Below are positions 1 through 10,139 of a DNA stretch of 64,000 nt, piece by piece. The notes below the pieces were generated by a model. The model searched no databases. It worked only from the letters and a program-made list of their open reading frames with translations, and was not told the origin of the DNA. Numbering within the stretch: position 1 is the stretch's first letter; every line of letters starts with the position of its first letter. The stretch comes from Limnoperna fortunei (lineage: Eukaryota; Mollusca; Bivalvia; Mytilida; Modiolidae), in contig OX104122.1 in NCBI GenBank assembly GCA_944474755.1, forward strand, positions 22,035,714-22,099,713, in the 5' to 3' direction. Position numbers and translations under genes: made by a program.

Positions 1-192
1 TACATAGGATATTGAGTAAACATTTGGATTGCACTAAATGTAGTTTTATTGTTAGATAAGCGTGCATATCAGTAAAGCATTTAAAAACAACTGGAGTGTC
101 CGGGTAACATGTATTAAACAAGAACAGCTAACAAAATGCAAGAGTAATACAAGGTAAACATTACTTAATTCATATTTCATTAAATAACATAC

Positions 193-986
193 CGAATGTT
201 GAACTTGTTCTGTAATTCGTCTATTATTTGGTCTGTGAAACTGTCCGCGCTAAAACTGGGAATTTGGTCTGCTGTTGGTATTTCAGGAATTTTATCGAGG
301 TTTTTTAGCTCAAGCTGGATTGCATTTTGTTCCAATATAAAGGTAACGCCATGCTGTTTTAGCAAAATATGTTCACACTTTAATAATACGTTTTTGTATT
401 CATTCTGAACACGTTCTACATTTGTTCGAATTTTTGTCAGTTTCTCAGTTTCAGTACTTTGATAATCAGACGCGGTTGTTCTATAAATGTTTTTGACACG
501 GTGAATAGCACATCCGATTTCGTTTGTAACTGCATTCACTTTCTTTTCAAAATCATCTGTAGCAGAATTAATCTGTGGCAATGTGTTATTTTTAATTGTA
601 TTTAGGGAGTCCTCCAAGACTTGTACTTTCGCTTTTAATGTCCCAATTATTTCTTTGACATTTTGCCTACGCCGATCAACAATTGTCATGTGATCACAAC
701 AAGGATGTCCACTATGGGCAGATATGGTGCAATCACTACATATAAGGCAGTCACATTTATTACAGTAATACCCATACTCCTTTTTATGATCTCCACACAC
801 CGGTTTAGGCTTGAACACCAGGCGTCCTTCAGAGTTCGCGTCAATCACAGTGTGATGTTTAATAGCTGGGATTAGATCATGCACTGGTTTACACGTCTTA
901 CATAAGAAACGTTCACAATCTCTACAATATAAATACCCACTTTCTTTATTACACAGAAAACATTTATTCGACGACAATTGCGCCAT
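193..986 (-). CDS. Tandem B-box / coiled-coil (TRIM-like) protein, first coding exon
   Basis: Seen: the reading frame from the ATG at 986 begins MAQLSSNKCFLC. It holds two B-box zinc-binding modules. The first has C9, C12, C21, C24, C29, C32 and the H36/H44/H45 region. The second has C64, H67, C75, C78, C83, C86, H91 and H94. Residues about 100-235 are Lys/Glu/Asn-rich and heptad-like, consistent with a coiled coil. There is no RING finger before the B-boxes. The frame runs to a stop at 180, but the last codons contain CG|GTATGT on the minus strand, a good splice donor, so the exon probably ends at 193. The start has a good context (acaATGg). Known family: bivalves carry many B-box/coiled-coil proteins, often with C-terminal NHL repeats, many annotated as TRIM-like. 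Inferred: a cytosolic TRIM-like protein whose C-terminal exon(s) lie off the left edge. Without a RING, ubiquitin ligase activity cannot be assumed. Confidence 0.85.
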
Positions 987-2815
987 TGTCGTATCGTCAA
1001 GGAAGGAAATAAATAGTTACGTCACTGTACTATATTTAACAGTAAACTGTATTTAAACAGGAGATAGAACTACATAGGTTAAATTAAAGAAAACAAGAAA
1101 ACTGTAAATATTAGTCTTTGGTCAATATTCTTATTCTTGGTTGCTGCGATAAAATCATAGTACAATTGCTTTATTAATTTTCCAACTTTCAAATTTTCTA
1201 AATTTTTTTTTCTCATTTTAAAAAATCAGCGGAGTAATTTTTTTATGTTAATTATGTTCTGCAATCAGAGTTGTATTTGATATATCCATATTCTCCAAAA
1301 CCTTCGAACGATCCTCTTCCTCTACTTGTGTTAACCGCGATTCCCGCACATTTTTACCTTAGACACAGAATGAAATAGTCCGAAGACAAGGCAGACAATC
1401 GCGAGAAACTGGCGGGAATATATGATTGCAAACCTACACTGTGTTTTAATGGAAAGTACATGTTTACAATTATATTTTTAGAATTCCAAACGTGTATAAT
1501 AATTTGTAATATGTGGTAGATACTAATCTATTCGCAGAAAGCCAGTTACAATGAAAAAATAATCATATAAATTGTAGTCTACATATAATATTACCGGCAA
1601 CAATACTAGTATATGAAGCTTTATAACAAAACAAATTTTCGTCGTATTTTGTCATTTTCTGGAACAATATATGCAGTTCTTCCAGCACAAATTGTCGGCA
1701 CATCTATGACTTTTTAAACCGTTTATCAGTGAACTTGCCAAAAGAAACATTTTGAGGTCGGGAATATTTATATAATAAGAGCATCTCATGAAGTTGTACA
1801 ATATGTGTATGCCCTCTTAACGGTATGTCGTGTATATAGTTTTACCAATGTCCGTCCCGAAAATATTCGCGTAACACTTTTCTCTGCTATTGTAAAGCGG
1901 TATGGTTTTGACATTTGTTATGGTTTGGTTACGTTGTAAGCGCTTTTCTGACATGTCGGGGTGTGTGGGGGGGGGGGGGGCGGGGAGGGGGTTTCCCACT
2001 TAATATTTTAATTCAATAATTAATAATATAATGAACATACCAACATACCAACTTGGGATATAGGAATCTACATATATATTATCACTGCACCACTTTTTCA
2101 CTCCTACCCGTCTGGGAAACAGAAGATTTCTAATAACAGTGGTCATGTTTTTTCAACGAATTTAAACCACGAAACAAATTGACCTCAACTTGCGGCACAA
2201 ATGGTCGATGACAATTTATGCAACTGGAGATAATTTATGCTAACAAATGTTTACACATGTACACTGCCACCATTTTAACTAGTCTCTTTTTTAGTACTTA
2301 AGTAACTAATTTATTAAAGATAAACATGTATTAATATGTCTTACATTGATTAACATTTGACTATTTACAGATACCCACAGAAAATTATGAAAAGATGCGT
2401 TGTCCGTCAAAGTGATTGTTTGAAATATTTTTGCGAGAACCTAAACAGAAGACCCAAGCAAGCATAAAATGTGAAACTCGCCAACGTAGTTCTTCTTAAT
2501 ACAAACAAAATTAATTTTATTTAAGAGAATAATTCAAACATCGGCGTGGTAGAGTAAGACGTTGTGCATGTTGTCTTAAATTCGAAAAACAAAACCGGAA
2601 ATATTGTTACTTTTATTCGTTTGAATGTCATGAATTAGGGTATAATACATTTCTCTTGAATGATGCAATGCATGTAAAAAACGGAGATATTTCCAGTTAA
2701 GTTTCCAGTTTCGTTCATCAAGATAACCTGCAGGCAAACAGGTGGAAAATTTTGATAATTAATTGATTTTATATTTTAGAAAAAGACAGTTTGGGACTTT
2801 ATAATACGTTTGATG
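987..2815. other. Noncoding upstream DNA of the B-box gene
   Basis: A+T-rich DNA with no credible coding frame. It would hold the promoter and 5' UTR of the minus-strand B-box gene, but I see no clear TATA box or initiator. A G-rich tract at 1958-1992 (a run of about 13 G, a C, then further G runs) is the only striking composition. An open frame across this tract is a by-product of its low complexity. Confidence 0.5.
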
Positions 2816-2962
2816 TTGCGGTTGCGGGTGTACTCAACTCCAATCTAAATTAACAAGGATTGCTTGTTTGCTACGGATGGTTAACTATCCAGGGTTTTCT
2901 CCGGGTACTCCGACTTGCTTCTATATAAACACTGGAAGCCATGATATAGCTGAAAAATGTAT
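2816..2962 (+). repeat. tRNA-derived SINE, 5'-truncated
   Basis: Matches the body and tail of the SINE family found throughout the window: the 'tgtactcaactccaatct' segment, 'ttttctccgggtactccg' and 'gccatgatatagctgaaaaa'. The tRNA-like head is missing. Short open frames here lie within the repeat and are not genes. Confidence 0.8.
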
Positions 2963-3604
2963 ACAACGTCTGGCCTCAATAAGGCACTTAGAAATGTGTC
3001 TTTTCGAAATAAAACAACATACCAACAAAGTAAACTTTTTGAAAGTTTAATACTGCCTTGATTTTTATAGTTACATGTGTCGCAAGACAAAATTCTCCCC
3101 TGTGTTATAACTTTCAATACATCTTTAGAAATGAGCTTGGTCTACAAATAATAAAACAAGATAGGAAATGTACGCATTCATTTAGTCTTATTTTTCACCT
3201 TTTTCATATTAGTGTCTGGTTTTGTTTTCCGTGTAAATGTATTTTACAATATCAAGATTACAATAGAAACCGAACTACTTTTTTCTTGAGGTATTTGATA
3301 TTTTTAAAAAAGTGAACCATCTAAAATTATTTTTCTTGTACCGTAGATTAAATAAAAACCCAACATTTATTATTTGTGTCATTTTCTTGAGATAGAAAAG
3401 AAACATGAAATAAGAAAAGAGTTTCAGGGTTTAATTTCAATTCATCGAGTTGTAATTTTGTTTTTTTTATTATGTAAAATTGACCATACCACAAGTGCTG
3501 AAGAGTCTTGGTGGATGTAAACATAATCTCAATCTACATGATTACAATTATACTAAAATTCGTTTCTAACTGTTGTTGTTTAAATGTTATCAATGATATC
3601 ACGT

Positions 3605-3795
3605 AGGGACCTCGTCTACTATTGATCACGTGGTCTGTCTACACGGAGGTTGCGGGTTTGAGTCTCACTGTACTCGACTCCAATCTTAATTGACAAGGAT
3701 TGCCAGTTTTCCTACTGAAGGTCGGGATTCTCTTCGGTTACTACGGGTACAAGGCTCGACGCCATTAGATAACTGAAAAATTTGCTGAATATTTC
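3605..3795 (+). repeat. tRNA-derived SINE, degenerate
   Basis: Contains the end of the tRNA-like head (ctactattgatcacgtgg, then the B-box-like gcgggtttgagtctc) and the conserved body (ctcgactccaatcttaattg). The tail 'gacgccattagataactgaaaa' is diverged. No clear target-site duplication, so an old copy. Confidence 0.8.
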
Positions 3796-4669
3796 AATTG
3801 TTAATCCTTGTTTCTGACGCGAGCCTTAATCAGTGTGGTAATATAAATCATGTTAGTTAGTACTTGATTTTTGTATTTAAGACACAATAGTTTGTTTCTT
3901 ACTGTCATTATACACGCGGTCATGTGGGTGTAACTGTTAATTATAAGTAGGCATGTAGAATTCGTAATTAGAATAGCAGTAACACATCTTGTCTTATTTC
4001 ATAATAAAGGCAAATTATCATTTTAATAATTATTTGATATTAAGTCACAATCTTATAATTTTGTAACCTTTTAATAAAATGTATCCTATTTTGAACAGCT
4101 TGTACCGGGGAATGAACCTTCAGTTATATCTGCACCTTTGTTCTGTACGTTAATCAACATGAATAACAGTTATTGTCCGAAACCAAGTAGTAAATTGTAC
4201 TGTAAGGCCCGTTTTACAACTTGCTTAGTTTGTTTCCGCGAAAAAAAGATTTATAAGAATTAAAGCTAGTACTGGTCATTTTCGCTTTACTCTTTCAACG
4301 ATAGAAAATAAAAACACAATAAATCTAATTTTATTGTTTATTTTATCTTGTTTATCTTGGTCAATGTCTAACAATGCAATACCCCGGTTTTCTCAAAGTT
4401 GTGCGTAAACATATTCTGCATGTGTAATTATAAATTGATTAGCTGCTTCAACTCTGCAGAACCTTAACCTTGGGGCAATCAATTTACAAATAAAAGAACC
4501 TTTTATCAGTTTTTTTATACGAGCGCAGTTGCTGTTAGGATATGAAATATATAGCAACTGGGCTATTCAGTTTTAAAAGTGATACCAAAACAGGCCCAGC
4601 TAGAACACCGACCAGAACAAAGACACAGAAAACGTTTCTCACGGTTGGCAAAATTTATGGGGACCGATA

Positions 4670-4805
4670 GTAGTTAACTATTGATTGATCACGTGACTGT
4701 CAACAATGAGGATGCGTGTTCGAGCCTTAGTACGATGAGGACGGGTTTACTTTATTTTATAATTGGCTAAGGGGTTTTCACCGGGTAATCTTTAGTGTCC
4801 TGGCC
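4670..4805 (+). repeat. tRNA-derived SINE, highly degenerate
   Basis: The head motif 'tgattgatcacgtgactgtc' and B-box-like 'gcgtgttcgagcctt' are recognisable. The body has decayed to 'ggggttttcaccgggta'. Confidence 0.6.
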
Positions 4806-5339
4806 AAATTTAATGGGGGTCATGATAACAAACAAAATAACTGTTAGAAAAAATAACTGCTCATTTCGGTTTTATGACACTATACCAGCTCAAAAACCAT
4901 ATATAAAAGTTATATTACGGCTGGGTAAGAACACACTAGTTTGCATATGTATCATCAGATTAATAAATTTTTCATGTTGATAAATAATGTTTTCGTTTTT
5001 ACATCCACTTTCAATTTTTACACGTTCAAATGAGAAGTGTCCTCAATCGCCAAACCAACAAATAATACTTACAAATCTATATTTTTTTACGTTTAAGGTA
5101 TACTGTTAATTCTAATATGACGTCATTCAAACGCTTAGCAAACAAACCTCTATTTAACCCTCTTGCAGCCACAGGGACATATGTGCCCATCACCGGGCGA
5201 CTGCCACACGGACACAGGCTTAAGCTGCACCAAATAAAATACTGAAATTGTTTATAATTATAACCTAATAAATTTGTATTCTTAATATTTCTCAATAAAA
5301 TTGAGTTTACAAAAGAGAAAAAAGTTGGACTGGACCCTA

Positions 5340-6545
5340 ATGAAATGACACAGATATTCTTACTGTTTTACCGTGTGTGGATATTGAAGGATATGAAAAA
5401 ACTTTTCCTCTAATTGAGTTTGCAGAAAGGACTGGCGTGAAAACAAGATTAGCGGTAAACTCTAGACAAATTCAGTTTTTTTAACTTGTTGAGGAAACTA
5501 ATCTTAATGCTCAACACTCAATGGAAACAGAAATATTAAAATCCAACTCGAGAGCCCACTCTTGGCATGACACAAAAGAGAAGAATGCTAAGCTTTTCTC
5601 GGTTTAATATTCTCAATGGGAATTATTTAAAAGCGATTTATTAAATCATACATGCAGGAGGGAAATCAGTCTTGGCTAACGAACACCCCAGTTTTTCCGT
5701 AGTGAAGAGACCCAAACGTTTCCAGTTATTGCTCTAGTACCTACACAGTAATGACAACAAGCTGTCCCGCATGGTCAACCAGAGTATGATCCAGGTTTTA
5801 AAATCAGAGCGGTACTTGACTTGCTAAATCACACATTTAGTCAGAACTACTCCCTTGCTATAGATGTTACTGTTGACGAGAGTGTTGTCGTGTTAAAGGG
5901 AGGAACCGGCTAGTTCAATACATGCCAGCAAAAAAATGCACCGATGGGGACCTAAATTGTTTCCCATTGCACAATCGGACACTGGATACATTCACCAGAT
6001 TAAGCTTTACACATGTACACAATATAATGAATAATGATTGAAACAAGCAACAACATATTTCCTGTTTCCTTGATTGTTCCTATTTATCCGCATTTAATGA
6101 CGAAGTTGTGATATTTTTTTTCTCTAACTGCAAATTAAATTTACTTGAAAAAAATTATATCTAAACTAAAATCGCTCCCTTTACTGACAATTGCCTCGTT
6201 TGAATCTTTACTGTAACATGTAAAGTTTCAAACATACAGAGGTAACGTGCAAAAACATATTTAAAGAACTGGCTTATTTTCTCGTATTACCGTTAACTGT
6301 ATTGTATTATTGTTTCGATTCTTTACTTTTAAAAGGTTCCAAGATATTCCTTATATGCAGGGAATTCGTTCAACATTAACAAATGTCTACTAAGCATTTA
6401 ATTTTTTCATTAAGTTTACCTTTAGAAAGAAACAGCAGGTGTAGAAAAGGGTGTTCCAAATGTGGCAGCCTTTAACAATCAGAAGATTGGGGGATTTGAT
6501 GTAGCAGATCAAAATATTTTCAATTATAAACCGGACATAAAAAAG
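5340..6545 (+). pseudogene. piggyBac-type transposase remnant
   Basis: Conceptual translation shows blocks of the piggyBac (DDE_Tnp_1_7) transposase. Around 5785-5915 it reads DPGFKIRAVLDLLNHTF, then AIDVTVDESVVVLKGG, the region that carries a catalytic Asp in this family (VDESM.xFKGR). This is followed out of frame by an 'QYMPxKxxxxG' equivalent and 'DTGYI'. Around 6455-6540 it reads FNNQKIGGFDVADQ, matching the family's YNxxMGGVDxxDQ signature. The blocks lie in different frames, separated by stops and deletions. The family cuts and pastes at TTAA sites; I could not place the ends of this copy. Confidence 0.75.
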
Positions 6546-6619
6546 TTGAGTGGGTGATGTTTTAGTCAACCCAAAAACCCAGGGCGCTAGGGCGCATCTA
6601 AATATGGGCATGTCCCGCC

Positions 6620-6840
6620 CCCTTTCTATGCACCGGAAGTACGTCATCAAAGATTCCACCATCGCGCAAAACCTTATACGTTGCTCATGACGTCACCGGA
6701 AATACGTGAGTCATCGGAGATTCCATCATCGCGCAAAAACCTATTTGGTCAACCGATTTCAATGAGTCATCGTGTCTGCTAATAAGCCCCACTTGAAACG
6801 TCCATGACGAGCGACCATGAGTCATCGCGCGGCGTATAAT
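6620..6840. repeat. Local imperfect tandem repeat
   Basis: A block with 'ccggaagtacgtcatc', 'aagattccaccatcgcgcaa' at 6634-6667 recurs at 6695-6737 as 'ccggaaatacgtgagtcatc', 'gagattccatcatcgcgcaa'. A weaker third similarity ('gagtcatcgcgcggcg') lies at 6819. The unit is about 60-65 bp. It lies directly after the piggyBac remnant and could be part of that element's 3' noncoding region. Confidence 0.5.
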
Positions 6841-6904
6841 TGTCATTCCATATTTTTTTTCAATCGATGATAACTTATATTTTAAGGAATTAATTCCCAT
6901 TCGC

Positions 6905-7325
6905 TTAATTAAACGATATCTAAAACATTAATTTACAATAAATTATTTCAAACATAGTGCCCATTATCGATTCTGTCATACACACCTGTCATAACGCGTT
7001 ACGGTCAGTGAACCTACGATTAATCTTTTGTTTGTAGTTCTCATATTTACTTATCTATTTACAATATTCATTCTGTATATAAACAGAAACAAATGTATTA
7101 TCAGCATTGGTAATTATTTTAATTATTATATCTAAACCATTAATTTATTGGTACAATCAAATATTTCAAACATATCGCCGAATTCAATTACCATACACTC
7201 AAGTCATAACACGTTATTGAACCTATTTATAGCCTATACGATTAATCTTTCACGTTCGATTAAATCATCATGTGAAACTAATCTTCAAATTTGTAGTTCT
7301 CATATTTTCTTTTCTACGAGCATCC
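6905..7325. repeat. Degenerate direct repeat of about 200 bp
   Basis: 6915-7060 (tatctaaaacattaattta ... tttcaaacatag ... tgtcataacgcgtta ... ctacgattaatctttt ... gtagttctcatattta) is matched by 7128-7312 (tatctaaaccattaattta ... tttcaaacatat ... agtcataacacgtta ... tacgattaatctttc ... gtagttctcatatttt). The second copy has a small extra insertion. No coding potential. Confidence 0.6.
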
Positions 7326-7666
7326 CTGCGTTTTTCTGTATCCTCAAAATACCCTTTCATACACTGATAACGATCAACAACATTGTCTCAAGTAACCTTT
7401 ACACCGACACGTGCCAAATGTCTATACTCTTGATTTGATTCGGAAAACTGAGACATACTTCGTAATCGAATAGTTATCTAGAGTCAAAAGTTATCAGCAC
7501 ATGGCTTTATTCTTCCTAGAGCGAAGATGGAAACCCTATAAAATCTACATTATTTGTCATTCAGGAAAAACCTTCATATCTCTTAACGTACAGAATTGCT
7601 TATGATAAATCGTCGACCCATATATGAATTATTTTATTTTCTCGTATGAACAATATATACTATATG

Positions 7667-7801
7667 TTATTCGGGATCTTCACAGGGGATACGGGTTCAT
7701 ATTCCCTGTCTGTGTTTTATATTCCCTGAGCCGGAGGCGAAGGGAACATAGAATACAGACAAGGAATATGAACCCGTATCCCCTGTTAAGCCCGAATAAC
7801 A
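7667..7801. mobile_element. Foldback (near-perfect palindrome) element
   Basis: The left arm starts GTTATTCGGG, continues 'caggggatacgggttcatat' and 'tccctgtctgt'. The right arm is its inverted copy, ending 'atatgaacccgtatcccctg' ... CCCGAATAAC. The arms are about 60-65 bp around a short centre near 'gagccggaggcg'. Such a sequence can form a long hairpin. Absent from the paralogous site near 39880. Confidence 0.8.
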
Positions 7802-8342
7802 ATTATATTCTGTTGAAGTCTTCTTGTACTTATATTCTAGATAATTAGATTAGACATTTCTCATGCTTTAGTTTGGACCACCCGACTATCGGAGAACCTA
7901 CCATTTAACACAGTTAAGCTTCCAACGAAACTTTTTATGGCATTTTAAATTTTATAACCTTTATTTTTTTACGACTTTTTATTCCCAGCTAAACTTTTAA
8001 TGATAAATTTCACTTTCAAAGTGCGATGCAAATGCCTTTGTTTGCCATTTTGAAGACTTCAAGTTATCGGTTGTCTCCCTTGTTAATTTTAAGACAAATC
8101 GCAGACGGAGATGAAAGATTCCGTAAAATGCATGTATTTGAAATCGATATTTGATATCTTTATATTATGTTTAACTATTTATATTATGTAAAACAAATAA
8201 ATTATTCAATGAATAGACGCCATTTTGAAACTGGTTTCAATATCCCCGGGGTTTCACAGGGAATACGGTATGATATCCCCGTCTTGATTAACCAATCAAA
8301 TTGTAGGGATTCACTAGATACATTACTTCAACAGAATATAAT
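7802..8342. mobile_element. MITE with 18-bp perfect terminal inverted repeats
   Basis: ATTATATTCTGTTGAAGT at 7802-7819 is exactly inverted at 8325-8342. About 540 bp, no coding capacity. It directly abuts the palindrome at 7667-7801. Together they are missing from the paralogous site in copy B; 'atgttat' at 7664-7670 and 8346-8352 flanks the whole insertion like a target-site duplication. Confidence 0.75.
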
Positions 8343-8495
8343 CTAATGTTATCGCGAAGAAATGTGTTGGTCATGTATTGAATATTTGTAAGATTTTGTA
8401 ACCTCTTCACTTATTTGCAAAACAGTACTGTATCACCCAGAAATCCCAAACGAATAACAATTCAAGTACAATGATTGTAACAGCTAGATGTATAT

Positions 8496-8557
8496 AATGG
8501 GCCCCTTTAATTGGGCTTAATAAAGAATTTGAATTCGAATTTGAATTTTGAATTTAT
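8496..8557 (+). mobile_element. Very short LINE 3' tail insertion
   Basis: The stretch 'atgggcccctttaattgggc' plus 'ttaataaag' ends in a run of GAATTT-like repeats. This resembles the 3' hairpin and microsatellite tail of CR1/L2-type LINEs. It is flanked by 'tataa' on both sides and absent from copy B (gtatataactaac, about 40027-40039), so it is a heavily 5'-truncated insertion made after the A/B duplication, or one lost from B. Confidence 0.6.
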
Positions 8558-9039
8558 AACTAGCATTTATTCATAGCTTCTGATAAACAAATTTTGTGCA
8601 TAAAAAACATGAAAACTTATAAGATCCTTTTGTCCCAACAAAGGAATTCAGTTAATGGCATATGACGATAAACATTCAAAAAAGCAAGCTACCTATTTGT
8701 GTTTGGAATTGTTTAGAAAATTATGTTTATAATTTATTCCGGTAGACCTTGGAAGCTAGGAACGTACAGTTTTAATAAGTCAAAACGTGACTACAGAGGT
8801 AACAAAACAAAAGAGTACTTTAATTGACTTTACTTAGTTTTTTTTATTATAATGAATATATAATTATATTTATAAATACAAACGAATATTTGTAAAACTG
8901 TCGAGCAATAGGAGGATAAGATATATATATATATTTGTAATAAATGGTAGAATTTTAAAGCCATTTGTGATAATAAACTGACGGAATATATGTAGCAATA
9001 CAGTATATAGTATTATTATAAAGTATTGTCATTTAGAAT

Positions 9040-9299
9040 TTAGCCGAGTGGTCAAGGTAGTTCGTCTACTAGTGATCACGTGGTCTGTCAACACTGAGAT
9101 TGCGGGTTTGATTCTAACGGCAGGCAGGGTGTACTCGACTCCAATCTTAATTGTCAAGGATTGCCAGTTTCCCTAAAGAAGGTCGGGGGTTTTCTCCGGG
9201 TATTCCGGCTTCTTCCCCCAATAAAACTTGACGCAATGATATATCTTAAAAATTGCTGAAAGTGGCGTTAAACACCATCAAACAAACAAACAAACAAAA
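9040..9299 (+). repeat. tRNA-derived SINE, near full length, with target-site duplication
   Basis: Has the tRNA-like head with box A (tagccgagtgg) and box B (gggtttgattct), the conserved body, and a tail of 'aaattgctgaaagtggcgtt' followed by (caaa)n. A perfect 10-bp duplication CATTTAGAAT lies at 9030-9039 and 9300-9309. Copy B has the corresponding unoccupied site (catttcagaat, about 40494), so this insertion is datable. Confidence 0.92.
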
Positions 9300-10139
9300 C
9301 ATTTAGAATATAATATATATTTTTTTCAAATTCATTAAACTATGTCATGTATGTAAGCATGTGTCTAGTTAAAAACTTTCCATTTGACATTATATTAAAT
9401 GTATGTTTCAGTCATTATTAATGTATAAATATTTAATATTTATCGGAATCCGTCGCCAAAAAAATCAATTCATGTGTTTGTACAATGAATTAAAATTGAA
9501 CGAAAACAAACTAACGACATATTTTGTGGTAATATATTTTAAAAGTACTTAATAAATTACACAAAGTCTTACCGAACATCGTTAAGAAAGCTAACTTAAA
9601 GCTATTAAGGAATACTACGTTCCACGAAATGGAATCAATGTTTATCCAAAAAACGGAGTTATACAATAACACGGATAAAACAAAACTTTGAATAATCTGC
9701 AAAACATCTCAGCCATCTGGCCAGTAAAAATATCTTATCATGTTGTACCTATGTGTCAGGATTAGTGAAGATGTGAAGTCATCTGCATACAAAGATCTTC
9801 AAGGCAAAGTTAATCCTGAGGTGGGAAGAATAGAACGACAAACAAACGAACAGACTGAGCATCAATATGTCCCCAACTTTTAACAATGTTGTGGTAACTT
9901 GTTGTCGACCTGCTGCCATTCTAACCTAATTATACAGTCAGTTGTATGGGATACGGAAGTATATGGTCTGCATGAAAACATTTCGTATACCGAAACGAGA
10001 AATATTAATGCATTCTATTTCTTTCTTTATTCTCCTTTTAACTTAATGTATAACAAATTTACCCCGACGATAAAATTTCATTGAAACCTTGTGCATTTCT
10101 ATACAGTTGTAAATTGTGATTTACTAAAAACAATTTGCT

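Larger units (their letters stand above)
7445..10084. repeat. TLR-locus duplication, copy A, upstream part
   Basis: Aligns by eye with 39655-41243 in the same order and orientation. Examples: 'tacttcgtaatcgaatagtt' at about 7456 and 39664; 'taacagctag' at 8478 and 40015; 'aagatgtgaagtcatctgca' at 9768 and 40937. Relative to copy B, copy A carries three insertions: a nested MITE (7671-8345), a LINE tail (about 8496-8557) and a SINE (9040-9299). I recognise no coding sequence. Confidence 0.8.
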
